The position numbers and the translations under genes were made by a program. The notes under the pieces were generated by a model, which was not told where the DNA came from, ran no database searches, and was given only the letters and a program-made list of their open reading frames with translations. Shown here piece after piece: positions 45,259 through 53,990 of a stretch of DNA of 64,000 bases (its first letter is position 1; every line of letters starts with the position of its first letter). This DNA comes from Sediminibacterium sp. Lineage in GTDB: Bacteria > Bacteroidota > Bacteroidia > Chitinophagales > Chitinophagaceae. The DNA is taken from NCBI GenBank assembly GCA_030726065.1, contig JANREK010000030.1:104501-168500 (forward strand), read 5' to 3'.

Positions 45259-46713
45259 ATGAGCCAGCCGCAAGAATTTAAAAACATACATCACAAAACA
45301 AAAATAGTTGCCACTGTTGGCCCAGCTTGCGAATCCTATGATCAATTGAAGAATTTAGTCATTGCTGGTGTGAATGTTTTTCGTTTAAATTTTTCACATG
45401 GTAGCCATGAGGACAAAAAGAAAATTATTGACCATATACGTGGCATAAACAAAGAATTGGGATGTAGCATTGCGATATTAGGCGATTTACAAGGGCCTAA
45501 ATTGAGGGTAGGTGAAATTGCAGACAACAAATTAGACGTAAAAGCCGGTGATATTTTAACTTTCACGAATGAAAAATGTATTGGCACACTTGAAAAAATA
45601 TATGTCTCCTACCCTAACTTGGCGGGTGATGTCGTTGTTGGTAATACCATTATGATTGATGATGGAAAGATAGAAGTGATGGTAAGCAGTATTGAAAAAG
45701 ATGGAGATGTAAAAGTAAAAGTAACATTGGGTGGTATTATTTCTTCCAAAAAAGGAATTAACCTTCCGGATACAAAAATTTCCTTGCCTGCATTAACTGA
45801 AAAGGATTTAGAAGATGCTGATTTTATCATCAAAGAAAAATTAGATTGGGTTGCCTTAAGTTTTGTAAAAAGAGTTGCAGATATTGAAATGCTTCGTGGT
45901 ATCTTAAATAAGAACAATAGCAAATCAAAAATTATTGCGAAGATTGAAATGCCTGAAGCCTTAACCAATATCCGAGATATCATCAATGCAAGTGATGCAA
46001 TTATGATTGCACGTGGTGACTTAGGTGTAGAGCTTCCTGTTGAAAAAATTCCTTTGATTCAAAAAGAATTGATACGTAAATGTTTGCATCGTGCGAAGCC
46101 TGTGATTGTTGCTACGCAAATGATGGAAAGTATGATTGATAGAGTAAAACCAAATCGTAGTGAAATTACGGATGTGGCAAATGCGGTTATTGAAGGTGCA
46201 GATGCGGTGATGTTAAGTGGTGAAACTGCTACTGGTCAATTCCCGGTATTAGTGATTGAAACCATACGTAAAATTATTCATGAGGTTGAATTGAATGGTT
46301 ATAAATATAATCGTGCGGATGATTTTAAGCCGCAATCACATTCTCCTTCATTTTTGAGTGACGCCGTTTGTTATAATGGTTGTAAACTAGCTGATGATAG
46401 TGATGCAAAAGCAATTATCGGTATGACACAAAGTGGGTACACTGCATTCATGTTAAGTAGTTTCCGTCCAAAAGCGCCTTTATTCATTTTTACAAAGGAG
46501 AAAAGTTTAGTAAACCAACTTAGCTTAAGCTGGGGTGCAAAAACGATTTATTATACCAAAGAAGAAAGTTTGGATAATATCATTAAAGACCAAATATCAA
46601 TATTAAAAAAAGGAGGGTTCGTACAAACGGGCGATGTGGTGGTAAATACAGGTAGTACCCCTGTAGAATTACACCTACCTACGAATGTGATAAAAATTAG
46701 TAAAGTAGAATAA
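45259..46713 (+). CDS. pyk: Pyruvate kinase
   Basis: Transfers phosphate from phosphoenolpyruvate to ADP. It has 484 residues: N-terminal TKIVATVGPACES and RLNFSHGSHEDK, the catalytic KIEMPEALTNIRDI lysine/glutamate region, IARGDLGVELP, and MMESMIDRVKPNRSEITDVANAV. A C-terminal allosteric domain is also present (about 350-484). It lacks the extra PEP-utilising domain found in some bacilli. It lies directly downstream of pfkA and ends at an intrinsic terminator. Confidence 0.97.
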   Translation: MSQPQEFKNIHHKTKIVATVGPACESYDQLKNLVIAGVNVFRLNFSHGSHEDKKKIIDHIRGINKELGCSIAILGDLQGPKLRVGEIADNKLDVKAGDILTFTNEKCIGTLEKIYVSYPNLAGDVVVGNTIMIDDGKIEVMVSSIEKDGDVKVKVTLGGIISSKKGINLPDTKISLPALTEKDLEDADFIIKEKLDWVALSFVKRVADIEMLRGILNKNNSKSKIIAKIEMPEALTNIRDIINASDAIMIARGDLGVELPVEKIPLIQKELIRKCLHRAKPVIVATQMMESMIDRVKPNRSEITDVANAVIEGADAVMLSGETATGQFPVLVIETIRKIIHEVELNGYKYNRADDFKPQSHSPSFLSDAVCYNGCKLADDSDAKAIIGMTQSGYTAFMLSSFRPKAPLFIFTKEKSLVNQLSLSWGAKTIYYTKEESLDNIIKDQISILKKGGFVQTGDVVVNTGSTPVELHLPTNVIKISKVE

Positions 46714-46720
46714 TAAATTG

Positions 46721-46748
46721 GCCTTCCAACACTTGGGAGGCTTTTTTT
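46721..46748 (+). terminator. Intrinsic terminator of pfkA-pyk
   Basis: GCCTTCCAA / TTGGGAGGC pairs over nine positions (one G-U) around CAC, then TTTTTTT. Confidence 0.9.
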
Positions 46749-46779
46749 ATTTAATTTTATAATAATATAATAGCACTGT

Positions 46780-48678
46780 ATGATTGAATCATTTGAAAAA
46801 ATTCCAGTTAAGATATTCCCTACGGCTAACGATGGGTCTATCATGGTAGCAGCTCAAATTGCAACACTCATTAAAGATAAGCAAGCAAAAAAAGAAAACT
46901 GTGTGCTTGGAATGGCCACTGGAAGTACCCCTATTTTATTATACAAGGAACTAGTTCGATTACACAAGGAAGAAGGGTTAAGTTTTAAAAATGTAATCAC
47001 GATAAACTTAGACGAATACTACCCCATTAACAAGACGGCGTACCAAAGTTATTGGAGCTTCATGCATCGTCATTTATTAAGCCAAGTTGATATCAATCCA
47101 GAAAATATTCATACCCCTAATGGCGAATGGGCAGAGGAGCAAATTAAAGAACATTGTGCAGGTTACGAACAAATTATAGAAAAATCAGGCGGAATTGATT
47201 TGCAAATATTAGGCATAGGTAAAAATGGTCATATTGGTTTTAATGAGCCAGGTTCAAGTTTTCATTCAAAAACCAGGGTCATACATTTAGACCAGGAAAC
47301 AAGAATTGCAAACACCTATGAATTTCATGATTTGAATAAAGTCCCTAAACTAGCCATCACGGTGGGTATTAGTAGCATCATGAAAGCTAAAAAAATTGTT
47401 TTATTGGCTTGGGGAAGCAAAGCGGATATTATAGCAAAAGCAGTGGAAGAAAATATTACAGAACAAGTGCCTGCAAGTATTTTACAAAATCATGATGATT
47501 GTACTTTTGTCATAGATGAAATAGCTGCTACCGATTTAACCAGACATAAATCACCATGGCTTACTGGAAGTACTGATTGGACACCTACTTTAATAAAAAA
47601 AGCTGTCATTGAACTTGCACTAAAATTAGATAAAACAATTTTAAGCTTAACGACAAATGATTATACTGAAAATAGTTTGGCTGACTTATTAGTTTTAAGA
47701 GAATCTGTTTACGATATTAATTTACAAGTATTTTATATGTTAAGGGATACCATTACTGGTTGGCCAGGTGGCAAACCTAATGTTGTTACACCTGCGCATC
47801 CTGAACGTAGTAATCCTTTTCCAAAAAAGGTATTGATTTTCTCCCCTCACCCTGATGATGATATTATAAGTATGGGTGGAACATTTATGCGATTACAAGA
47901 TCAAAGCCATGATGTTCATGTAGGATATCAAACCAGTGGTAATATTGCAGTGACCGATGAATTTGTTACCCGCTTTTTAGATTTCGCTGTTGGTTTTGAA
48001 GATTTGTTTGGCATTGACAATAAAAAAAGTCAAGAAATTTTAACCAATGCACGTGCCTATTTAGCAAGTAAAAAATCAGACCATATTGATACTGCTGAAA
48101 TCAGGGCGATCAAAGGACTAATTCGTCGCTGTGAAGCAAAAGCTACTTGTCGCTATGTGGGCTTAAAAGATGAGAATCACCATTTTTTAGATTTGCCTTT
48201 TTACGAGACAGGCGCTATTGAAAAAAAGCCAATGAGTGAATTAGATATTAAAATCACCATGGACTATTTAAATAAATTACAACCACACCAAATTTATTGT
48301 GCAGGTGATTTAGCTGACCCACATGGTACCCATAAAGTTTGTTTAGAGATTATATTTGAAAGCTTACGCCGACTTAAGGCATCAGGCGCAGAATGGATTA
48401 AAGATTGCTGGGTTTGGTTGTACAAAGGCGCATGGCAGGAATGGGATATCTCCAAAATTGAAATGGCAATGCCAATGAGCCCAGATCAGGTATTAAAAAA
48501 GCGTTTTGGCATATTCATACACCAATCACAAAAGGACAGTGTACCCTTCCAAGGCTCAGACGCAAGGGAATTTTGGCAAAGGGCAGAAATTCGCAATGCG
48601 CATACCGCAGATATCTATGCGCGCCTAGGATTGACCAAATATGCTGCTATTGAGGCATTTGTGCGCTGGCATTATTAG
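46780..48678 (+). CDS. nagB: Glucosamine-6-phosphate deaminase fused to a PIG-L deacetylase-like domain
   Basis: Residues about 1-260 are NagB: MATGSTP, the catalytic Asp78 in NLDEYYPI, and ILGIGKNGHIGFNEPGSS with His151 and Glu156. This half converts glucosamine-6-phosphate to fructose-6-phosphate and ammonia. Residues about 345-632 are a PIG-L/LmbE domain with the zinc motif SPHPDDD at about 355-361 and the later ADPHGTHKVC at about 511-520. That domain could deacetylate GlcNAc-6-phosphate or a related amino sugar, but its substrate is inferred. Such fusions occur in other Bacteroidota. The product feeds pfkA directly upstream, and the enzyme fits amino sugars released by the hexosaminidase and sulfatases at 52-62 kb. 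Confidence 0.9.
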   Translation: MIESFEKIPVKIFPTANDGSIMVAAQIATLIKDKQAKKENCVLGMATGSTPILLYKELVRLHKEEGLSFKNVITINLDEYYPINKTAYQSYWSFMHRHLLSQVDINPENIHTPNGEWAEEQIKEHCAGYEQIIEKSGGIDLQILGIGKNGHIGFNEPGSSFHSKTRVIHLDQETRIANTYEFHDLNKVPKLAITVGISSIMKAKKIVLLAWGSKADIIAKAVEENITEQVPASILQNHDDCTFVIDEIAATDLTRHKSPWLTGSTDWTPTLIKKAVIELALKLDKTILSLTTNDYTENSLADLLVLRESVYDINLQVFYMLRDTITGWPGGKPNVVTPAHPERSNPFPKKVLIFSPHPDDDIISMGGTFMRLQDQSHDVHVGYQTSGNIAVTDEFVTRFLDFAVGFEDLFGIDNKKSQEILTNARAYLASKKSDHIDTAEIRAIKGLIRRCEAKATCRYVGLKDENHHFLDLPFYETGAIEKKPMSELDIKITMDYLNKLQPHQIYCAGDLADPHGTHKVCLEIIFESLRRLKASGAEWIKDCWVWLYKGAWQEWDISKIEMAMPMSPDQVLKKRFGIFIHQSQKDSVPFQGSDAREFWQRAEIRNAHTADIYARLGLTKYAAIEAFVRWHY

Positions 48679-48706
48679 AAATTAGTACCGATAATTGACT
48701 TTTTCC

Positions 48707-48737
48707 TTGGGGGAATGAGGTATTTCAAATATATTTG
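48707..48737 (+). promoter_or_regulatory. Promoter of the tRNA-Arg gene
   Basis: TTG (48707-48709), a 20 bp spacer, then TATATTTG (48730-48737), both matching the Bacteroidota consensus; the mature tRNA begins 22 bp later. Confidence 0.7.
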
Positions 48738-48759
48738 CACCCCCTATAACTAGGGAAAT

Positions 48760-48833
48760 GGCTGCGTAGCTCAACTGAATAGAGTACCTCACTACGGATG
48801 AGGGGGTTTTAGGTTTGAATCCTAACGCGGTCA
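48760..48833 (+). tRNA. tRNA-Arg (anticodon ACG)
   Basis: A complete cloverleaf of 74 nt without encoded CCA. Acceptor arms GGCTGCG and CGCGGTC pair (with G2-U71 and U4-G69 wobbles). D stem GCTC/GAGT, anticodon stem CCTCA/TGAGG with loop CTACGGA (anticodon at 48794-48796), variable GGGTT, T stem TTAGG/CCTAA with loop TTTGAAT, discriminator A. A20, an arginine identity base, is present. D-loop position 19 is A and T-loop position 56 is U, replacing the usual G19-C56 pair; A15-U48 also fits. It has its own promoter and terminator. Confidence 0.92.
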
Positions 48834-48849
48834 CAGAATAAGATAAAGG

Positions 48850-48884
48850 GTCGTTGTAAATGAATAGTTTACAGCGACTTTTTT
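48850..48884 (+). terminator. Intrinsic terminator of the tRNA-Arg gene
   Basis: GTCGTTGTAAA / TTTACAGCGAC, an 11 bp stem with one G-U and a 7 nt loop, followed by TTTTTT. Confidence 0.9.
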
Positions 48885-48970
48885 CATTTTGGTCAAACAT
48901 AGTTAAAACATTTTGTGCACCTGTTTACTCAGATATGCAGCGATAAATTTAACTAAAACACCCCATTTAA

Positions 48971-49282
48971 TTATTTACTTAAAAGAGATTTTGGAAACTC
49001 TTTTTCATCAGTTGTTTCAAAAAATGTATTTAATGGAGTACTGGTTAAATATAATGTTTCTCTATATTCCCTTGCTTCTGCAAGTAACGTAAACTCTATT
49101 TGAGCATTTAAATGCCCTTTAACAAATTCTTCGATTTCCTCAAGTCCAACTCTAAAAAATTCTTTTCTACCATTAATTCTATTTAAACGTTGATCTTGAA
49201 ACTTCTTATGTAATTGACGTTCTAGTTCTGGCGCATTTTCAGAATGAATAATAGCATGAATATCAAACTGAAATGGAACAGA
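48971..49282 (-). pseudogene. 3' remnant of a GIY-YIG/Mug113 (T5orf172, DUF4041-type) nuclease gene
   Basis: On the minus strand a frame of 103 codons begins abruptly at about 49282 and ends in TAA at 48971-48973. Its translation has SVPFQFDIHAII, SENAPELERQLHKKF and RINGRKEFFRVGLEEI, the conserved C-terminal blocks of the Mug113/T5orf172 branch of GIY-YIG domains. The catalytic GIY and YIG strands and the N-terminal coiled region (about 300 or more residues) are missing. A stop codon sits four codons upstream in frame, with no start codon. Such genes are common in phages and mobile islands, so this is probably debris of an element next to tRNA-Arg. Confidence 0.75.
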
Positions 49283-49479
49283 TGTAAATCGTCAGCATAA
49301 AGTGGACAAAATATATATAATATTTGTTGATTTAGATGAAATGAATAAGTCGTTTTACCCTTGAATTTATCAATGGATCCAATTTATACATGACTATAAA
49401 ATTTACTATGACTAAAAAAATAGTATATTTAGTTAGATTAAGTTGACCCTAAACAACTTCTAATATAAACACTCCTCTT
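49283..49479. other. AT-rich non-coding gap between the nuclease relic and the cytochrome gene
   Basis: No open frame, tRNA or clear terminator is seen. The left end (GTCAGCATAAAGTGGACAAA) could be a junction left by an insertion, but no matching inverted copy was found nearby. No TAnnTTTG element is evident before the ATG at 49480. Confidence 0.4.
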
Positions 49480-52194
49480 ATGGCAATGCAAAACAGAAAA
49501 ACGATTATCTTAGTTAGTTACCTCATTATTATAGTTGCTGCATGTAATAACAATTCCTATACACCTCCAAACATTGCATTCACCATGGATGAATCTATGT
49601 TGCCAGCATATGAAAAAGACATTGACCATAAAGGAATACTATACAACATCCAACGCAATCAAGAGGAAGCCTTCATGGATGGAAAAAAAATTTACAATAG
49701 TAATTGTATTAATTGTCACGGTACACCCAAACAGGAAGGATCCTTACCTACTGCATTTAAATATTGGAAGGACAGCTTTAAAGTAGGTAAAGACCCCTAT
49801 GCCATATACCAAACTTTAACGCGAGGTTATGGTGGAATGCCTCCTCAAACGGCATTAACGCCTACTGAAAAATACAATGTCATTCATTACATTAGAGAAG
49901 AATTTATATTGAAACAAAATAAAGCGGCTTACTTTAATATTGATTCCAATTACTTAGCAAGTTTACCTGTCGGTAAATCCAAAGGGCCGAGTAGCATTAA
50001 AAAAGAAGGTTGGTTAGAAATGGATTATGGAAATTTTTTAATCAATACCTATGAATTAGTTGAAGCCAATGCCAAACCAAGAGAAATCTCAGGTGCCCCT
50101 TCCCCATTAAAAGATGAAAATTTGGTAAATGCCAATTTCGCATACAAAGGAATTGGGGTTCGATTAGATGAAGGCCCAGGTGGTATTGCCGCAGGTAAAG
50201 CATGGATGATATTTGATCATGATTTAATGCGAATTGCAGGCGCATGGACGGGCGAAGGTTTTGTTGACTGGGAAGGAATTCTTTTTAATGGGCAACATAA
50301 TATCTCGCCCCGCACTATTGGAGAACTTCAATATGCAACACCAGTAAGTCCAAGTTGGGCAAACCCCGCAAATGGTTCATTCGTTGATCCGCGTTTTAAA
50401 GCAGTAGATAATAGAAGATTTGGGCCACTACCTCGAAATTGGGCACAGTATAAAGGGCTTTATCACTATCAAGACAAACTTATCATATCGTATAGCGTAG
50501 GCAATTCATCGGTACTTGAAAAGCTATCATTAGAAGGCACCACTGAAATGCCCATTTTTGCACGCACTTTAAATATGTCTGCTTCAACCACCAACTTAAA
50601 AATGAGGGTTGCACCCATCAATACAAATGTTGCACTCATCGGTACTGATGCAGAAATAAAAAAAGAAAATGGATTTTTTGTATTAAATATTCCAGCAGCT
50701 AAAAAGATTAACATTAAACTATTAATTGCCAATCAGAAAATTAAAAATTTTGATGTAATAACAAAAACATCACAAAAACCAGAAAATCTTTTAGTATACA
50801 CCAATGGAGGTAAACCACAATATGCCCAAAAATTAATTACGAAAATTACCAAAGGGAATCAACCTGGTGCATTTAAAGTAGATAGAATGGAACTCCCCTA
50901 CCAAAGCCCATGGAAAAATCAAATGCGATTAAGTGGTATTGATTTTTTGGCGGACAGAAATAAAGCAGTCATATGTTCCACGGATGGTGATGTTTGGTTA
51001 GTTGAAGGGGTTCTTCAACAAGAAGGAAAATTAACTTGGAAAAGAATTGCTTCGGGTTTATTTCAGCCCTTGGGCATTAAAATAGTTGATAAAAAAATTT
51101 ATGTTACCTGCCGAGATCAACTTGTAAAATTGCATGATCTTAATGGGGATGAAGAAATTGATTATTATGAAAGTTTTAATAGTGATCATCAAGTAACCAA
51201 TCATTTTCATGAATTTGCAATGGGCCTTCAAACAGATAAAGAAGGAAATTTTTACTATGCGAAAAGTGCCAGACACGCAAGGCGTGCACTAGTAGCACAA
51301 CATGGTACCCTACTTAAGGTATCTAAAGATGGCCAAGAAACGAGCATTGTTGCGCATGGCTTCAGGGCGGCCAACGGGGTATGTATTAATCCTGATGGAA
51401 GTTTTATTGTTACAGACCAAGAAGGTCACTGGAATCCAATGAATAGAATTAATTGGGTAACTCCCACCAACAAATTTTACGGAAATATGTACGCATATAA
51501 TCCGTCATCAGATAGCTCAAATACTGGGATGGAACCACCCTTGACCTGGGTAGAAAGAGATATTGATCGCTCCCCTTCTGAATTACTTTGGGTGGATAGT
51601 AAGGCCTGGGGGCCACTCAATGGAAGCTTACTTAGTTTTTCATACGGTTATGGTAAAGTATTTATTGTACCCCATGAAAAAATTGGCAATCAAATGCAAG
51701 GGGGTGTTTTTGAATTACCCATCCCCACTTTTTCAACTGGCGTAATGCGTGGGAGATTTAATCCAGGTGACGGTCAATTATATGCATGTGGCTTATCTGC
51801 ATGGGGATCAGCGCAGCCGGAATTAGGTGGATTTTATCGCATTAGATATAATGGCGAAAAAACGATTGTGCCATTATCACTCCATGTATTCCCAAATGGC
51901 ATTCGCATTAAATTCTCCCATGAATTAAATAAAAAAAATGTAGAAGATCTTTCGTCCTATGAAGTGCAAACTTGGGATTTAAAAAGGTCAAGAAAATATG
52001 GCTCTGATCATTACAATACAAAAGCGCTTGTCGTTAAAAATGCAACTTTAAGTAAAGATAGAAAAGAAGTATTCTTAACTATTATGGATGTAAAACCGAC
52101 GAATGTTATGGAGGTAAAATTCCAATTTTTAGATGACACAGGAAAGCCAGTTAAAGGACTCATTCAAAATACCATTAATCAAATTGGAAAGTAA
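49480..52194 (+). CDS. Lipoprotein with cytochrome c domain, DUF6797 domain and PVC-type beta-propeller
   Basis: The lipobox IVAAC puts the lipidated Cys at residue 22. A class I cytochrome c domain follows, with heme motif CINCH (Cys76, Cys79, His80) and a likely Met ligand in YGGMPPQ. Residues about 200-430 match the DUF6797 type (WMIFDHDLMRIAGAWTGEG, RTIGELQYATP). Residues about 470-800 look like the sorbosone/glucose-dehydrogenase-like propeller found with cytochromes in Planctomycetes and Bacteroidota (FQPLGIKI, HEFAMGLQTDKEGNFYYAKS, DQEGHWNP). A C-terminal beta domain ends the 904 residues. It probably oxidises a sugar or passes electrons outside the inner membrane; the substrate is unknown. 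It is the first gene of the glycan region. Confidence 0.8.
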   Translation: MAMQNRKTIILVSYLIIIVAACNNNSYTPPNIAFTMDESMLPAYEKDIDHKGILYNIQRNQEEAFMDGKKIYNSNCINCHGTPKQEGSLPTAFKYWKDSFKVGKDPYAIYQTLTRGYGGMPPQTALTPTEKYNVIHYIREEFILKQNKAAYFNIDSNYLASLPVGKSKGPSSIKKEGWLEMDYGNFLINTYELVEANAKPREISGAPSPLKDENLVNANFAYKGIGVRLDEGPGGIAAGKAWMIFDHDLMRIAGAWTGEGFVDWEGILFNGQHNISPRTIGELQYATPVSPSWANPANGSFVDPRFKAVDNRRFGPLPRNWAQYKGLYHYQDKLIISYSVGNSSVLEKLSLEGTTEMPIFARTLNMSASTTNLKMRVAPINTNVALIGTDAEIKKENGFFVLNIPAAKKINIKLLIANQKIKNFDVITKTSQKPENLLVYTNGGKPQYAQKLITKITKGNQPGAFKVDRMELPYQSPWKNQMRLSGIDFLADRNKAVICSTDGDVWLVEGVLQQEGKLTWKRIASGLFQPLGIKIVDKKIYVTCRDQLVKLHDLNGDEEIDYYESFNSDHQVTNHFHEFAMGLQTDKEGNFYYAKSARHARRALVAQHGTLLKVSKDGQETSIVAHGFRAANGVCINPDGSFIVTDQEGHWNPMNRINWVTPTNKFYGNMYAYNPSSDSSNTGMEPPLTWVERDIDRSPSELLWVDSKAWGPLNGSLLSFSYGYGKVFIVPHEKIGNQMQGGVFELPIPTFSTGVMRGRFNPGDGQLYACGLSAWGSAQPELGGFYRIRYNGEKTIVPLSLHVFPNGIRIKFSHELNKKNVEDLSSYEVQTWDLKRSRKYGSDHYNTKALVVKNATLSKDRKEVFLTIMDVKPTNVMEVKFQFLDDTGKPVKGLIQNTINQIGK

Positions 52195-52203
52195 GTTAAC
52201 GCG

Positions 52204-53808
52204 CTACTTTAAATCCACATTGCAATAATTTATTTTCAATGCATCCATGACAGGAATGTGCTTTTTTACTCGATCCGAAAAAGCAACATAATTTTTTGGA
52301 CGCTTGGGTGACCATCCTATTTCAGCCAAGGCCAATGCTCTTGGGAACGTCATATATTCCGCATAAGCCGGTGTTCCAATATATTCTGTCCATAGATTAG
52401 CTTGTACACCTACAATATGTTTTGCTTCTGCTTCCGTTAATTCTGGCAAATCTGGTTCAAAGGAATAACATTTCGATAACGGTAAATTACCGCCAATGGC
52501 CAATGGTTGTGTTTTAGGATCTGCTTGATAATAATCCAAATAGAAAAAATTATTCGGTGACATCACTACATCATGGTTTAATTTTGCTGCCTCAATGCCT
52601 CCTGCAGTACCTCTCCATGACATCACCATCGCATTCGGTGAAAGTCCTCCTTCTAAAATTTCATCCCATCCTAGCATCTTTTTACCTTTGGAAGTAATAA
52701 ATTTATCTATCCTTCCAATAAAATAACTTTGTAGTTCATGCTCATCTTTCAATTTCAATTTTTTAATTAAATCCTGACAAAACCTACTTTCTTTCCATTG
52801 TTTTTTAGGACACTCATCTCCACCAATGTGTATATATTGCCCAGGAAATAAAGCCATCACTTCCGTAAGTATATCCTGCATAACTGTAAAAGTTTCCTCA
52901 CGTGGACATAAAACATCTTCAGATACCCCCCATTTTGTAGCTACTTCATAAATTTTATCTGGATTGCAACCCAATTGCGGATAGGCTGCTAATAATGCTT
53001 GTGAATGCCCGGGCATTTCAATTTCAGGAATGATGGTAACGAATTTTTTTGAAGCATAGGCAACCACTTCCTTAATTTCATTTTGCGTATAAAAACCACC
53101 ATAAGGTGTTTTGTCAAATTTCATATCCTTATATGCACCCACCATACTCTCTTTTCTAATGGAACTTATACTAGTCAATAAAGGATATTTTTTAATTTCA
53201 ATTCTCCAGCCTTGGTCTTCTGTTAGATGCCAATGAAATGTATTTAATTTATATACTGCCATTAAATCAATATAGCGTTTAATAAAATCGACAGAATAAA
53301 AATGCCTACCCGCATCCAACATTAAACCACGATAACTGAATCGAGGCGCATCCGCCACTTGGCAAGCCGGCACTGTTGCTATTATATTTGACTTTACCGC
53401 TGTATAAACTTGTGCAGGCATTAATTGAAACAAGGATTGCAATGCATAAAAAGCACCTTTTCCATTTTTGGATTGAATGGTAATATTTTTAGTAGTAATA
53501 TTTAATTGATACGCTTCATCACCCAATTGGTCATTTTGCACAAAAAAGATACCATTTGATTTTAAAGAACCAGCTTTTACAGGTAATGCAATATCAAAGG
53601 AAGCTTTTAATTGCTCAGCAAGCATTTTAGCAACAGATGTAATATCATTATCCTTAGCGATTACTGTAATAGCCGTATTTGACTTAAATGAATACACCCC
53701 AGTAGCAGGTATTAATTTTTGTGGTTCAGGGATGATATTATACTGATTTTGTGAGAAAGCAGTTACTGAAACACAGGCAACTAAAAAGGATAAAATAAAT
53801 GATTTCAT
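52204..53808 (-). CDS. GH20 beta-N-acetylhexosaminidase, exported
   Basis: Removes terminal beta-linked GlcNAc or GalNAc by substrate-assisted catalysis. A signal peptide ends in TAFSQN. An N-terminal GH20b domain (about 25-150) precedes the barrel: NTFHWHLTEDQGWRIEIKKYP, IPEIEMPGHSQALL and the catalytic pair Asp331-Glu332 in HIGGDECPKKQW. Trp-rich C-terminal blocks (MSWRGTAGG, VQANLWTEYI) complete the pocket. It has 534 residues with no extra carbohydrate-binding module. It is convergent with the cytochrome gene, ten bases apart, and divergent from the DUF1080 gene. Released amino sugar could feed the NagB fusion. Confidence 0.95.
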   Translation of the reverse strand: MKSFILSFLVACVSVTAFSQNQYNIIPEPQKLIPATGVYSFKSNTAITVIAKDNDITSVAKMLAEQLKASFDIALPVKAGSLKSNGIFFVQNDQLGDEAYQLNITTKNITIQSKNGKGAFYALQSLFQLMPAQVYTAVKSNIIATVPACQVADAPRFSYRGLMLDAGRHFYSVDFIKRYIDLMAVYKLNTFHWHLTEDQGWRIEIKKYPLLTSISSIRKESMVGAYKDMKFDKTPYGGFYTQNEIKEVVAYASKKFVTIIPEIEMPGHSQALLAAYPQLGCNPDKIYEVATKWGVSEDVLCPREETFTVMQDILTEVMALFPGQYIHIGGDECPKKQWKESRFCQDLIKKLKLKDEHELQSYFIGRIDKFITSKGKKMLGWDEILEGGLSPNAMVMSWRGTAGGIEAAKLNHDVVMSPNNFFYLDYYQADPKTQPLAIGGNLPLSKCYSFEPDLPELTEAEAKHIVGVQANLWTEYIGTPAYAEYMTFPRALALAEIGWSPKRPKNYVAFSDRVKKHIPVMDALKINYCNVDLK

Positions 53809-53990
53809 TGGTTTTGATATTTACATAACAATATTAATTAATTTAACTGTGATTACAAGTCATTTAATAAATATAATAGATGCGACCCTTCTTTCTTGAA
53901 ATAAATAGATAAACAGTTGACAACTATCGCAAAATGTATTAATTTAATACTCCTAACTAAAAGGTTTTATCAATTTTAACTACTTGAATT

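Noticed and set aside
48682..48900. Minus-strand open frame of 72 codons
   Set aside because: It is the antisense of the tRNA-Arg gene and its terminator; the protein has no recognisable domain.
49283..49479. Terminal inverted repeats of an insertion sequence
   Set aside because: GTCAGCATAAAGTGGAC looked like an element end, but no partner repeat or transposase fragment was found in the vicinity.
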